Assembly: GCF_015552075.1 (NCBI RefSeq)
Contig: NZ_JADNDZ010000102.1
Location: 1 to 51,494, forward strand
Reading direction: 5' to 3'
DNA length: 51,494 nt
Source of the DNA: Collinsella aerofaciens
GTDB lineage: Bacteria > Actinomycetota > Coriobacteriia > Coriobacteriales > Coriobacteriaceae
Part shown: one piece after another, positions 1-8,384 of the stretch
Numbering within the stretch: position 1 is the first letter of the stretch
Layout of the letters: each line of letters begins with the position of its first letter
Made by a program: the position numbers and the translations under genes
Notes under the pieces: model-generated
What the model saw: only the letters and a program-made list of their open reading frames with translations
Database searches by the model: none
What the model was told of the DNA's origin: nothing

Positions 1-48
1 TCCCTGACACGGAAGAGGTCAGAAGTTCAAATCTTCTAACGCCCACCA
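1..48 (+). tRNA. tRNA-Val(GAC), 3' part only
   Basis: The window opens inside a tRNA. Visible are an anticodon loop CTGACAC (anticodon GAC), the 3' half of the anticodon stem, a 5-nt variable loop, a T-arm AGAAG/TTCAAAT/CTTCT, the 3' acceptor strand AACGCCC, discriminator A and an encoded CCA. The D-arm and 5' acceptor strand lie outside the window, so the identity rests on the anticodon alone. Confidence 0.85.
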
Positions 49-56
49 AATGTTCA

Positions 57-90
57 CAGCTCAGAGGCTATGTCTCTGAGCTGTTTTGTT
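57..90 (+). terminator. Intrinsic terminator of tRNA-Val
   Basis: A perfect 10-bp stem (CAGCTCAGAG / CTCTGAGCTG, 57-66 and 74-83) with a 7-nt loop is followed by TTTTGTTTT, nine bases after the tRNA CCA end. Confidence 0.8.
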
Positions 91-386
91 TTATGTCGCC
101 AAATCCGCTGGCAACTCCAACCGTCATCGCAACGTAACATCAATTCACCTGACGAATGGCTGCCAAACAAATTCAATACCCCAACATCAACAACAGCCGG
201 GCACAAAACTGCGCCGCAAACTGCTCCAACCACCCTGCCCATGCACAAAACCGCGTCAATAGCCACCGAGGCCGAGACCAACGCGTCTCGAACCCATCCG
301 AGCCGCAACTTCTCGACAAAACGCCGCGATGTCTGCGCCCTGCGGTATCCTTGAGCCACTTGCACCTGCAGCACCAAGGAGCCGCC
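91..386. other. Gene-free stretch upstream of the DUF5710 gene
   Basis: About 300 bp between the tRNA terminator and the next gene. The reading frame of the downstream gene stays open upstream to about 156, but that part has no good ribosome site and reads like translated non-coding DNA. I see no convincing -35/-10 pair, repeat or RNA gene here. Confidence 0.4.
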
Positions 387-1073
387 ATGCGCACCGAGCT
401 CGATGTCCCCTTTTCGCACAAAGAAGAAGCCAAGGCGCTGGGCGCCAAATGGGACCGGACCAAGAAGATCTGGTATGTACCCAGCGGCGTCAACCCCGAG
501 CCCTTTGCCGAGTGGCTGCCCGGTGTTGACCGATCCGACCCCTCAGCGCCGTATATATATCTAGTACTGGGCAAGCGCGAGTGCTGGAAGTGTCACAAAG
601 AGACCTCGGTCGCGGCCTTCGGCATTCCCTATCGAACCGATAACGACGAGAGCATCGCCATCGCGCACGCGCCCAACGAAGCCAGGTACATTGCCATCGA
701 CACGGCCAACGCCAACGCACTCGCCATCGTGCCCGCTCTTGGCTGCGTGCCGGGCGAGATCCGCGACTACCTTCATAAGCGCTGCGGCTACAAGCCCGTA
801 GGCGCGCGAGCCTCCAAAGCCCCGTCGCTCGGCAACACGTGCACCAGTTGCGACGCGTTGCAAGGCAGTCGCTATCTGCTCGAAGAGCCCTCGTCCCCGT
901 TTGCCCTCACCGCCATCAACAAGCTGCCGGCACTGGAGTTTGTGCGCGTCGAAGTTGCCGGCGTCTTTGGCGTCCCGGCCACGCGCACCAATTTTGACCA
1001 GGCGCTCTTTACCTGGGCACGCGACCACCACGCCGAGTTCCACAAGACCCTGTTCGAGGGAATCTACCTGTAG
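387..1073 (+). CDS. DUF5710 domain protein with zinc-ribbon-like CXXC pairs
   Basis: A 228-residue protein. The first ~45 residues (MRTELDVPFSHKEEAKALGA...) match the DUF5710 pattern found in bacterial DNA-handling and mobile-element proteins: a short domain with 'KALGAKWD' and 'WYVP' motifs. Two CXXC pairs follow (CWKC near residue 67, CTSC near residue 151), compatible with one zinc site. I chose ATG 387 because AAGGA lies six bases upstream; the frame is open further 5' but without a ribosome site. It stands alone between a tRNA and a restriction-modification pair, so it may belong to the same accessory segment. The biochemical role is unknown. Confidence 0.75.
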   Translation: MRTELDVPFSHKEEAKALGAKWDRTKKIWYVPSGVNPEPFAEWLPGVDRSDPSAPYIYLVLGKRECWKCHKETSVAAFGIPYRTDNDESIAIAHAPNEARYIAIDTANANALAIVPALGCVPGEIRDYLHKRCGYKPVGARASKAPSLGNTCTSCDALQGSRYLLEEPSSPFALTAINKLPALEFVRVEVAGVFGVPATRTNFDQALFTWARDHHAEFHKTLFEGIYL

Positions 1074-1080
1074 GGCAAGG

Positions 1081-1116
1081 CTCGAAAATCGAGTCCAGAT
1101 ATCCTCGAAAATCGAG
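1081..1116. repeat. Two copies of palindrome CTCGAAAATCGAG
   Basis: The 13-bp sequence CTCGAAAATCGAG (stem CTCGA, loop AAA, stem TCGAG) occurs at 1081-1093 and 1104-1116, between the convergent DUF5710 and restriction-endonuclease genes. It could act as a weak bidirectional terminator or a protein site. There is no T-tract. Confidence 0.6.
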
Positions 1117-1149
1117 TATGCACAGGTAGTTGAATTGCCGACTCGAAGG

Positions 1150-2655
1150 CTACAACCCCAGGATGTGCTCTAGATAGCCTTTGTTAAACCAGAACGATTG
1201 CTTGGTCATCCAACGTCCATCGGGCAACTCGTAGGCGTTCCTCGCAATGTCGCCGATTTCGGTTCCGTCGGCGAATCTGTACGCAGCTTTTGAGGTATGC
1301 GGGCGAACGTGGACAATCGGGTTGTCCGCCATACCGGGCAGATTGTTGGTCACCTTGAGCTTTCCACTCGCGTCCCGATACGGACTGAGCTTAACGCCCT
1401 CACGAATTACCTTGCGAGTCTCATCCCAGCAGGCCTTTGCGGGGCCCTCGATTTCGTTTGCCGGCATTGCCCAGAATAGGCAGCGGTCAAGACGCCACTC
1501 CCCCTCGTGGTCCTCACGGAACACGACAAAGAAGAAACGGTTGGTCTCAAGGCGCGCACGGAAGGATGACGTTTCCCAATCCTCATTGATTAGCTGCTTA
1601 AACTCAAACGGAGGGAAAGACATTGCCTGCTCGATGTGTCCCCTCTTATTAACGCGACAAACGCGGACGTTAATCCCAGCCTTAACGAACTCCTCGGCAG
1701 CATTGCTTTTAATTCCGAGCATTCGATAAACGAGTGTCGTCCATTGCGCCTTGTTTCCCGTGTATTCCAGGCCGTACTGCTCTGCAATCTGGCGATCGGT
1801 TTCACCATAGTGGCGCTCGATAAGCGCAGTAACGTAGCTTTCGAAATCAATGGACTTGTCGCCGGCCTGGACGATACTCTCGCCAATGCGCGGAGCACCG
1901 AGAACATAGGTATGAAGCACATAGTCCATGTACGAGCGCTTGAGTGAGAAGGCACGACGCTTCGCGCGACGGTGCTCGATCTCGCCCGTATCGGTGTTGA
2001 AGTACTCGTAATACTGGTCAACCCACATCGTCGCTTCGGTTGCGCCCTTTGTGCAGGCGCCCAAGTAGGTGGTCATGCCCTCCGACAGCTCGTCCGCGCG
2101 ACCATCCTGAATGTACGAAATGATCTTCTCGTAGTCGGCGCGAATGATCTTCATATCCTCTTCGGGCAGACGAACCATGACTGCACGCTCAATGCGCTGG
2201 TCGTATTTGTCGATGGAGCGGTCACGGCCGTAGTAGATCAGCAGGATATTGCTGAGCTTGGTCTTGAGATGCGAGCTGTCGTAGTCGAGCGAAACGGGAC
2301 GGTCGTAGGGAATCATCGTCAAGACAAGACGCTCGCCGGCAGACTTGCGACCATCCTTGAGCACGTTGAAGCATGTTGCCTTGAGTTCCACACCCGCCTC
2401 GGGAAAGTCCGGCCGATCGTCGCTGTTGGCTTTGTAGCCAAAGTAACGCTCCTCGATCAGGGTTCCCATACCGCCCTTGTACTTCTTAGACCCAAAGTCC
2501 TTGGGCGCACTCTCCCCCTCCGGCGCAATGCCAAGCTCGAGAATATCGCGAAACGTCATCCCGTCGAGATTGGCAGCATACCGCTCAATGCTTGAGGGGT
2601 CAGAAAAATCAGTATCGTCAAGCATGCGCTTGAAATCGAGGTGCTTCTTGGACAT
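1150..2655 (-). CDS. Sau3AI-like type II restriction endonuclease (GATC)
   Basis: A 501-residue protein, close to Sau3AI (489 residues). The MutH/Sau3AI catalytic signature is visible: Asp83 in RPDFPEAGVELKAT followed by Glu90-x-Lys92, with upstream Glu residues in GTLIEER. Sau3AI has an N-terminal catalytic MutH-like domain and a C-terminal MutH-like DNA-binding domain that acts as an allosteric partner; the length fits this two-domain layout. The expected activity is cutting unmethylated GATC. The start at 2655 is set by GAGAGGA seven bases upstream; the longer open frame to 2751 runs through the promoter region. It is divergent from the cognate methyltransferase. Family assignment is strong; GATC specificity is inferred from it. 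Confidence 0.9.
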   Translation of the reverse strand: MSKKHLDFKRMLDDTDFSDPSSIERYAANLDGMTFRDILELGIAPEGESAPKDFGSKKYKGGMGTLIEERYFGYKANSDDRPDFPEAGVELKATCFNVLKDGRKSAGERLVLTMIPYDRPVSLDYDSSHLKTKLSNILLIYYGRDRSIDKYDQRIERAVMVRLPEEDMKIIRADYEKIISYIQDGRADELSEGMTTYLGACTKGATEATMWVDQYYEYFNTDTGEIEHRRAKRRAFSLKRSYMDYVLHTYVLGAPRIGESIVQAGDKSIDFESYVTALIERHYGETDRQIAEQYGLEYTGNKAQWTTLVYRMLGIKSNAAEEFVKAGINVRVCRVNKRGHIEQAMSFPPFEFKQLINEDWETSSFRARLETNRFFFVVFREDHEGEWRLDRCLFWAMPANEIEGPAKACWDETRKVIREGVKLSPYRDASGKLKVTNNLPGMADNPIVHVRPHTSKAAYRFADGTEIGDIARNAYELPDGRWMTKQSFWFNKGYLEHILGL

Positions 2656-2804
2656 GGCAAATCCTCTCGAAATAAGACATGATCTAACACGTATGCTACT
2701 GTAAATTCGGGTTATACCGTGAAGATCCCCTAAGGGATCTTCCATTTGCAACCCGATTTCTGTACCCTTGATCTTTGCATTTGCAGCGATTTGGGGGAGT
2801 GAGT
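2656..2804. promoter_or_regulatory. Divergent promoter region of the RM system with GATC-bearing inverted repeat
   Basis: This 149-bp AT-rich gap separates the endonuclease and methyltransferase starts. It contains an inverted repeat GAAGATCCC / GGGATCTTC (2721-2729 and 2734-2742, 4-nt spacer). GATC occurs at 2681, 2724, 2736 and 2770, that is four times in 149 bp, two of them inside the repeat. Either the repeat is an operator, or methylation of these sites feeds back on transcription. No separate controller protein gene is visible. Confidence 0.6.
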
Positions 2805-4067
2805 ATGTCAGAGGTCAAAATCGCCGAGCTTTTTGCTGGCGTCGGCGGATTTCGTTTGGGCCTCGAAGGCTACGCTGACCCTCGTTATCCAGATTTCTAC
2901 ATGAAGCCCGCCGGACCCTTTCGCACCATTTGGGCCAATCAGTGGGAACCACCCGGAACCAAGGCTCGTCAGTTCGCGGCACGCTGCTATATGGACCGCT
3001 TTGGCGAGGATTCCGTAGTCAACGAAGATATCAATAAAGTCCTGGAACAGGCTGAAGCCGGAGAGGTTGAAATCCCCGACGTCCAGATGGTCGTCGGCGG
3101 CTTCCCTTGCCAAGATTACTCCGTCGCTCGCCCGCTTAACCAGGCACATGGCATCGAGGGCAAGAAGGGTGTCCTTTGGTGGGACATCTACCACTTCCTC
3201 GAGATGAAGAAGCCGCGCTTCGGTCTCTTTGAGAATGTCGATCGTCTGCTCAAGTCGCCCGCGTCTCAGCGCGGTCGCGACTTCGCCATCATCCTAAGCT
3301 GCCTTGCCGACCTCGATTACACGGTCGAATGGCGCGTGGTCAACTCCGCGGAATATGGTTTTCCCCAGCGCCGCAAGCGCGTTTATATCTTCTGCGAGAA
3401 GAACGCCGGCAAGGTCGATCTCGTTGACCGCATGCACAACGGTGTCATGGCGAAGGCCTTCCCCGCCATCTACCCTGACGAAATGGCCGAGCTCGATGTC
3501 CTGCCTGATCCTTACGAGAACTCGACTCGTTTTGGCGTTGGTCAAAAGACATCTCAGTTCAAGAATGCCGGTGTCATGCAGGGCTGCCATGTTTTGACCT
3601 GCGACTTCGTTGAGGATTATCACGGCGAGCGCCGTGTGCTTGGCGATGTACTTGTTAATGAGGAGTATGTTCCGGAGCAGTTCTACATCTCCGACGAGAA
3701 GCTCCCCGACTGGCGCTACCTCAAGGGCAGCAAGCGCGAAGAACGCACCAACAAAAAGACGGGCTTTACGTACACGTATTCCGAGGGTGCCATGAGTTTC
3801 CCGGATGCCACCGACAAACCGAGCCGCACCATCCTCACGGGCGAAGGCGGCACGGGCGCCAGCCGATTTAAGCATGTTATCGAGTGCCCCGACGGCCGTT
3901 TCCGCCGCCTCGTTCCCGACGAGCTCGATCAGCTCCAAGGATTCCCCAAGGGCTGGACGGATACTGGTATGACCGACGGCCATCGAGCTTTCTGCATGGG
4001 CAACGCGCTCGTCACCGGCGTGCCCCATCGCATTGGCGAAGCTATGGTCGAAGTGTACGGCCTCTAA
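2805..4067 (+). CDS. DNA (cytosine-5-)-methyltransferase, partner of the Sau3AI-like enzyme
   Basis: A 420-residue C5-methyltransferase, close in length to M.Sau3AI. Motif I is at residues 7-16 (IAELFAGVGG), the PCQ loop with catalytic Cys102 is motif IV (GGFPCQDYS), ENV at 143-145 is motif VI, and QRRKR at 188-192 is motif VIII. The variable target-recognition region follows, then motif IX/X (RRLVPDELDQLQGFP, GNALVTGVP). It should methylate the cytosine of GATC and protect the host from the divergent endonuclease. ATG 2805 has GGGGGA upstream; the extra N-terminal residues of the longer frame are not needed. A terminator hairpin follows. Confidence 0.93.
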   Translation: MSEVKIAELFAGVGGFRLGLEGYADPRYPDFYMKPAGPFRTIWANQWEPPGTKARQFAARCYMDRFGEDSVVNEDINKVLEQAEAGEVEIPDVQMVVGGFPCQDYSVARPLNQAHGIEGKKGVLWWDIYHFLEMKKPRFGLFENVDRLLKSPASQRGRDFAIILSCLADLDYTVEWRVVNSAEYGFPQRRKRVYIFCEKNAGKVDLVDRMHNGVMAKAFPAIYPDEMAELDVLPDPYENSTRFGVGQKTSQFKNAGVMQGCHVLTCDFVEDYHGERRVLGDVLVNEEYVPEQFYISDEKLPDWRYLKGSKREERTNKKTGFTYTYSEGAMSFPDATDKPSRTILTGEGGTGASRFKHVIECPDGRFRRLVPDELDQLQGFPKGWTDTGMTDGHRAFCMGNALVTGVPHRIGEAMVEVYGL

Positions 4068-4079
4068 GGCAAGCAATCC

Positions 4080-4112
4080 GGAGCCGGCAGTCACGCTGTC
4101 GACTCCATTTTT
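4080..4112 (+). terminator. Terminator of the methyltransferase
   Basis: The stem GGAGCCGGCAG (4080-4090) pairs with CTGTCGACTCC (4096-4106) with one mismatch and one G-U pair, followed by ATTTTT. Confidence 0.65.
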
Positions 4113-4191
4113 CCACCCCACTCCCCTGTATACTGATGTAGCACGTGTTTCGTCCGGGCCTGTTGGGCCGGATTGTTCATGGGAGGGTCTT

Positions 4192-4683
4192 ATGGCTGCT
4201 TCGAATCCGCCTAAGGGGAGCGTTTCTTCTTCGTCCATCAAGCCGGTTACGCGCAAGGCCGTGCGTTGCCAGCGCGAGGTCGCTTGGCTTGTCACGCAGG
4301 CGGCGGGCAGGCTCGTGGCGACCACTCAGGACGTCAACGCGCCTACGCCGAGCTTTGTGCTGGCAGCGGCGCTGGATTTTGTGCGCCAATTGGAGCTTGC
4401 CGCACAGGATGCCAGCGGCCACCTCGACTACCAGAATGTTATGGCGCCCGACCTGCAAACGTTCTGCCACATGGCCAAGTTGCCCGCCGCGCCCAATGCG
4501 CTTTCGGACGCAGGCTACATGTTTACGCTTTCGGGCGCGGACCTTATCCGCGACATCTATACATACTGCAGCGAGCTCGCCGAGCGCCATGTCTTTGACG
4601 CGGCTGAAGTCAAACCGGGATATGTCATCAAGCTGGTTCTTAGGCTGTTCTTGATGGACGGGTTCGCGGCCATGCCGGCGTAA
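4192..4683 (+). CDS. Hypothetical protein, 163 residues
   Basis: The start is ATG 4192, preceded by GGGAGGG; the open frame extends upstream into the methyltransferase end but without a ribosome site. The sequence is soluble-looking, with no membrane segment or signal peptide. A Ser/Pro/Lys-rich N-terminus is followed by probable helices (residues ~25-75 and ~110-160). I do not recognise a domain. TATACT at 4129-4134 could be its -10 box, though no good -35 is visible. It lies between the RM system and the convergent AlbA_2 regulator, so it may be accessory. Confidence 0.7.
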   Translation: MAASNPPKGSVSSSSIKPVTRKAVRCQREVAWLVTQAAGRLVATTQDVNAPTPSFVLAAALDFVRQLELAAQDASGHLDYQNVMAPDLQTFCHMAKLPAAPNALSDAGYMFTLSGADLIRDIYTYCSELAERHVFDAAEVKPGYVIKLVLRLFLMDGFAAMPA

Positions 4684-4783
4684 GCCGAGTCTTTAGCATC
4701 ACCGTCAACTGGGCAACAACCGCTTAACCTTAGTGGGCGCCAATCGAGGGTCGATTATTGGGTCGCCTCGTCCGCTAACGCAT

Positions 4784-6250
4784 TTATTCCACGCGCTCCA
4801 ACAGTCGGTACTTGCGGTTGCGGCTCGTCGCCGACGCCGTAGGTTCAAGCTCGCCCTGTGCGATGAGCGCATTGACGCGCGCCCTAACCTGGGAGACCGT
4901 AAGCCCCGTGCATTCTGCCAGCTCGCGCGTTCCCAGTTCGCCGTTGCGCTTGATTGCCGCTACAATTAAGTCACCGCCATGATCGACCTGCTCAACCTTC
5001 GCTCGGTAAAGGACAACCTTAAACCGGTCGAAACCCGGGCAAAACAACGGCTCGGCCAGACCTTGCGCACGCATGGCATCGAGCATCATTGGAATGCCCG
5101 ACCCGTTGCCTTCGGCAGGAGAGCCCGCGCCGTCGGGCAATGGGACAAGCGACATGAGCTTCACAAGCGTCGCATTGCGACATCGGGAGCTGCCGTCAAA
5201 CAGGTTCTCGCGAGTCTTTCCTCCGTATAGGCCGCCGGGGTTCGTCACCTCGATACGGTCATCAAAGACGTCAACAGCGATCGACTGCCCACAGAACCGA
5301 TCTCCGTATTCTCGGTGGATTACGGCGTTGGCGATTGCCTCGCGCAGGACTTCCTCGGGAATCTCCAGCGAGTCGACACGCGAGACGCCTTGGATCGTCG
5401 AGGTTCGCCGCATTTTCTTGTCGATTGCCGAGACGGCATACGAGATCATTTCGCCCAACGTTCCCTCGCAGATCGTACGGTCCATGAACCTCAACGACCC
5501 CGCCGCGCCCTTCTGCGTTCCGGCATAGACCGCCACATCGATAAAGAGCTTGGGATAGAACTGCTGAGGATAGGCACCCGCAGCCAGGAGCCCGGCCTTA
5601 GTGACATTGCCCTGGGAGTCGAGGAAATTCAGGCGCTCCAGCTTCGTTTTCTTGTCCGGCGCGCCGCGCATCGCACGAGGTGTCAGTGAGAAAGCACGCT
5701 CTATCGTGCGGTCGACCAGGGCCTCGTCAAGATCGCCTGCGACCGCGCCGGGCACTGCATCGCGATCACTGGGGCTCGCCCGTTCATACGATGACAAGGA
5801 CAGGACCTCGGTCGACGAGAGCGGAACATCTTTGTCATCGATGCGTTTGTAGCTGCCGCCTTGAGCGCCCCGCTCTATGACATAGCAAGGCTTGCTCGAC
5901 GGGTCGAGCTCCTCAATCGTGATGACCAGAACCACGGTGCCCTGGAGCTCCACGCGTTCAATGGTGTATTTGGGCGGATTGGCCAGTTTTCCGCGACCGC
6001 CGGCATCACCCATGCCCGCTACGAATTGGTTGAGCACCTTCTCGGTCTCAAAGTTCTCAACCGGGACAAAGCCCGCGCGCTCGCTCACGCCGAGCACGAT
6101 GATGCCGCCGGCGGTGTTTGCGAAAGCGCTGACCGTTTCCCATACGTCGCGGGAAAGCGTCGTGGCGCTCTCTTTCACTTCGACGCTAAGGTCATCCGAG
6201 CCCATGCGCTTTAATGACTCGAGCAGACCGGCCAGCTCGTTTTCGTTCAT
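4784..6250 (-). CDS. AlbA_2 (Schlafen-like) domain regulator with GHKL ATPase-type and winged-helix domains
   Basis: A 488-residue protein of the COG2865 type ('RecG-like' transcriptional regulators). Residues ~20-135 form the AlbA_2 domain (EVKES...FANTAGGIIVLGV). Residues ~280-390 resemble the HATPase_c_4 fold (EALREAIANAVIHREYGD, ITNPGG-like VTNPGG). The last ~60 residues read as a winged helix (GTRELAECTGLTVSQVRARV). ATG 6250 is chosen because AAGGGA lies eight bases upstream; the GTG two codons earlier would abut the Shine-Dalgarno. The upstream region carries two clusters of a TATCTCTC repeat, a likely binding target. The family is often found in accessory DNA. The role as an autoregulator is inference. 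Confidence 0.82.
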   Translation of the reverse strand: MNENELAGLLESLKRMGSDDLSVEVKESATTLSRDVWETVSAFANTAGGIIVLGVSERAGFVPVENFETEKVLNQFVAGMGDAGGRGKLANPPKYTIERVELQGTVVLVITIEELDPSSKPCYVIERGAQGGSYKRIDDKDVPLSSTEVLSLSSYERASPSDRDAVPGAVAGDLDEALVDRTIERAFSLTPRAMRGAPDKKTKLERLNFLDSQGNVTKAGLLAAGAYPQQFYPKLFIDVAVYAGTQKGAAGSLRFMDRTICEGTLGEMISYAVSAIDKKMRRTSTIQGVSRVDSLEIPEEVLREAIANAVIHREYGDRFCGQSIAVDVFDDRIEVTNPGGLYGGKTRENLFDGSSRCRNATLVKLMSLVPLPDGAGSPAEGNGSGIPMMLDAMRAQGLAEPLFCPGFDRFKVVLYRAKVEQVDHGGDLIVAAIKRNGELGTRELAECTGLTVSQVRARVNALIAQGELEPTASATSRNRKYRLLERVE

Positions 6251-6313
6251 CTGCACGTCCCTTCGCTCGGTCCTGCGGAGAATGCCGCAGACGGATTTCC
6301 CTCGTCGCTCAGT

Positions 6314-6547
6314 TATCTCTCGTAATTATCTCTCATCTTACTGCTATCTCTCATATTAGAGATAAGTGAGAGATGAAAGATAAGATGTCTGCCATCTGTT
6401 TCATTTAAACATGTTTTTGCTGGTAGAACAATCAGTATTGAGACAATACCATGATTGCTTGTCTCTTTGCTGATCAGTTATCTCTCATATTTATCTCTCG
6501 TCTTTCTGTTATCTCTCGTATTAGTGACGAATGAGAGATGAGAGATA
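6314..6547. promoter_or_regulatory. Two clusters of TATCTCTC(A/G)T repeats
   Basis: The 10-mer TATCTCTC(A/G)T occurs at 6314-6323, 6327-6336, 6345-6354, 6479-6488, 6492-6501 and 6510-6519. Inverted copies occur at 6367-6374 (TGAGAGAT core), 6531-6540 and 6538-6547. The layout is the same in both clusters: three direct copies, then inverted copies. The clusters are ~105 bp apart and sit in the 430-bp gap upstream of the AlbA_2 regulator. Cooperative operator arrays are the simplest reading. The rest of the gap holds only the PTS terminator at 6596. Confidence 0.75.
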
Positions 6548-6595
6548 CGTGAGTAATGAACGAGCGTGGATTTTTGGACGGTCGGAAAATCCCTC

Positions 6596-6636
6596 AAACA
6601 AAAAAACGGGGCCGGCCTTACGCCGAGCCCCGTTTT
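6596..6636 (-). terminator. Terminator of the first PTS operon
   Basis: Stem AAAACGGGGC / GCCCCGTTTT (6603-6612 and 6627-6636); read on the minus strand it is followed by a run of T (TTTTTTTGTTTG). It lies 46 bp after the IID stop codon. Confidence 0.85.
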
Positions 6637-6681
6637 CAAACGGTCAGTTAGTTATCCAACGCACGAGCATAGCAGTCAACA

Positions 6682-7530
6682 TTACGCCGCCGCGAACACT
6701 CCCAAACCTGTTCCGATGATGCAGATCGCGAAGATACCAATAATAATCCAAATGGTCTTGACACCCTTTTTGTACAGGGCAACGCAAGCGAACGTTGCCA
6801 GCAAGGGCAGCAGGCCGGGGAAGATCGAATCGAACAGATCCTGCAGGACAATCTCCGAACCACCCACATCAAAGGTCAAAGCAGTGGACAGTGAGACCTG
6901 CGCCGCAATCATCGCGCCAATGACGGTCATTCCGAGGACACCGGCAGCATGCGTCATGCGAGACATAAGGTTGTTCTCTTCGGACTGCTGCAGGAACTTG
7001 GTTCCCAGGTCGTATCCCAGATGGGCGGCGACGATACGCGTTGCAAAGTTAATCACGGAGTAGATGAGCGCATACACGATGGGGCCGAGCGGGTTGCCCG
7101 TCGACGCGATGCCAATACCAATGCCGGCGGCGACCACGCGGAACGTACCCCAGTAGAACGAATCGCCGATGCCGGAAAGCGGTCCCATGAGGCCGACCTT
7201 CATGGCGTTAATCGAGGACGTGTCGAAGTTCTTATCGGCAGCCGCCTGCTCTTCCATCGAAACCGTTAGGCCGGCTACAAACGGAAGCACATGAGGCGTG
7301 ATGTTAAAGAACTCGGTATGGCGATCAAGCGCCGCATAGTAATCGTCGTCGTTGGGATAGATCTTTCGCAGGGGCTTCTGAATGGTGTACATGAAGCCCA
7401 TTGCCATCATCTTGTCGTACGACTGCGAGCACTGGCTCGTAAACTGGCGAAGGAACATGCTCCGATACATATCGGGAGTCATAATCGCGTCCTTCTTGGC
7501 CTCTTTGAGATCGGTGTTCTGGGTAGCCAT
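6682..7530 (-). CDS. PTS mannose/fructose/sorbose-family IID component
   Basis: A 282-residue membrane subunit. The N-terminal part contains the IID hallmarks: FMYTIQKPLRKIYP, 'ASMEEQ'-like SMEEQAAADK, and GLMGPLSGIGDSFYWGTFRV near residue 130. Several hydrophobic segments follow, the last at the extreme C-terminus. With IIC it forms the translocation unit that moves and phosphorylates the sugar. Its ATG overlaps the IIC stop codon by one base (TAATG), so translation is coupled. It is the last gene of the operon and is followed by a terminator. Confidence 0.93.
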   Translation of the reverse strand: MATQNTDLKEAKKDAIMTPDMYRSMFLRQFTSQCSQSYDKMMAMGFMYTIQKPLRKIYPNDDDYYAALDRHTEFFNITPHVLPFVAGLTVSMEEQAAADKNFDTSSINAMKVGLMGPLSGIGDSFYWGTFRVVAAGIGIGIASTGNPLGPIVYALIYSVINFATRIVAAHLGYDLGTKFLQQSEENNLMSRMTHAAGVLGMTVIGAMIAAQVSLSTALTFDVGGSEIVLQDLFDSIFPGLLPLLATFACVALYKKGVKTIWIIIGIFAICIIGTGLGVFAAA

Positions 7531-8303
7531 TAGAAGTCCTCCTCTTCATCCTCGGCAACCGCCTGCGGACCGGCCGAGCCCTCGCGGAAGGCCAGGAGCA
7601 GCGCGACGCAGATAGCGGCAGCGGCAACACCGACAACGTCCATCTTGAGGTAGATGACCATAATGAATCCCAGGAACAGCCAGGGAAGAAGCTTGTTGTC
7701 GCCCATGGTCCTAATAAGAAGAGCGAAGCCGATGCAGACCATGACGCCGGACGCAACGTTGAGGCCGTCCATCACAAACTGCGGAATAGCGTTAAGCGCA
7801 TTGTTGATGAGGTCGGCACCAAAGAACAGCGAGCAAAACACCAGCAGTGCAGACGGAATGCCAATCGACAGCGGCACGATGGTCAGATGGTACAGATTCG
7901 CCTTGGCAAGATCACGATTTGCCAGAGCGGTCTCGATCTTCTTGCAGGCAAAGGCACCCGGAACGGCGTAGCAGAAGTTGCGCCACACCTGAAGGAAGAC
8001 GGAGACGGGAAGGGCGAGTGCGACGGCAGTTGCCGTGCCCGTACCCGTAATGACGGCAAACGCGCAGCCAAGCACGCCGGAAGCATAGACCTCGGGAGGA
8101 ACCGCCGCGCCGACCATGATGGCGCCCATGAACATGGACTCCAAAGCAGCGCCGACGATAACGCCCTGCTGGACATCGCCAAGAATCAAGCCGACAAACA
8201 GGCTCGTAAACAGCGGACGACCAAGCATCGTAATGCCAAATAATTGCTCGTCCATGGACGCAATAAATGCGACCAGTGCAACTAGAAGATACTGGACAAC
8301 CAT
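7530..8303 (-). CDS. PTS mannose/fructose/sorbose-family IIC component
   Basis: A 257-residue polytopic membrane protein. Typical IIC features are GRPLFTSLFVGLILGDVQQGVIVGAALE near the N-terminus and 'GAAVPPEVYASG' in the next loop. The C-terminus is acidic (EDEEEDF). ATG 8303 has GGGG about nine bases upstream; an in-frame TTG three codons earlier lacks spacing. The gene lies downstream of the SIS gene and overlaps IID by one base. A 13-bp perfect hairpin separates it from the SIS gene. Confidence 0.92.
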   Translation of the reverse strand: MVVQYLLVALVAFIASMDEQLFGITMLGRPLFTSLFVGLILGDVQQGVIVGAALESMFMGAIMVGAAVPPEVYASGVLGCAFAVITGTGTATAVALALPVSVFLQVWRNFCYAVPGAFACKKIETALANRDLAKANLYHLTIVPLSIGIPSALLVFCSLFFGADLINNALNAIPQFVMDGLNVASGVMVCIGFALLIRTMGDNKLLPWLFLGFIMVIYLKMDVVGVAAAAICVALLLAFREGSAGPQAVAEDEEEDF

Positions 8304-8324
8304 TTCGATCAACCCCAGAAACAG

Positions 8325-8363
8325 GTCTGCAGGCGAGGCATTCTGCGCAGCTCGCCTGCAGAC
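8325..8363 (-). promoter_or_regulatory. Intercistronic hairpin between SIS gene and IIC
   Basis: Perfect 13-bp stem GTCTGCAGGCGAG / CTCGCCTGCAGAC (8325-8337 and 8351-8363) with a 13-nt loop and no T-tract. In this position it is more likely an mRNA processing or stability element that sets different levels of deglycase and permease than a terminator. Confidence 0.6.
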
Positions 8364-8384
8364 AACCGCAGCAATTTGAGAGGA

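Noticed and set aside
6314-6547. CRISPR or tandem-repeat array
   Set aside because: Units are only about 10 bp with 3-9 bp spacing; an operator array fits better.
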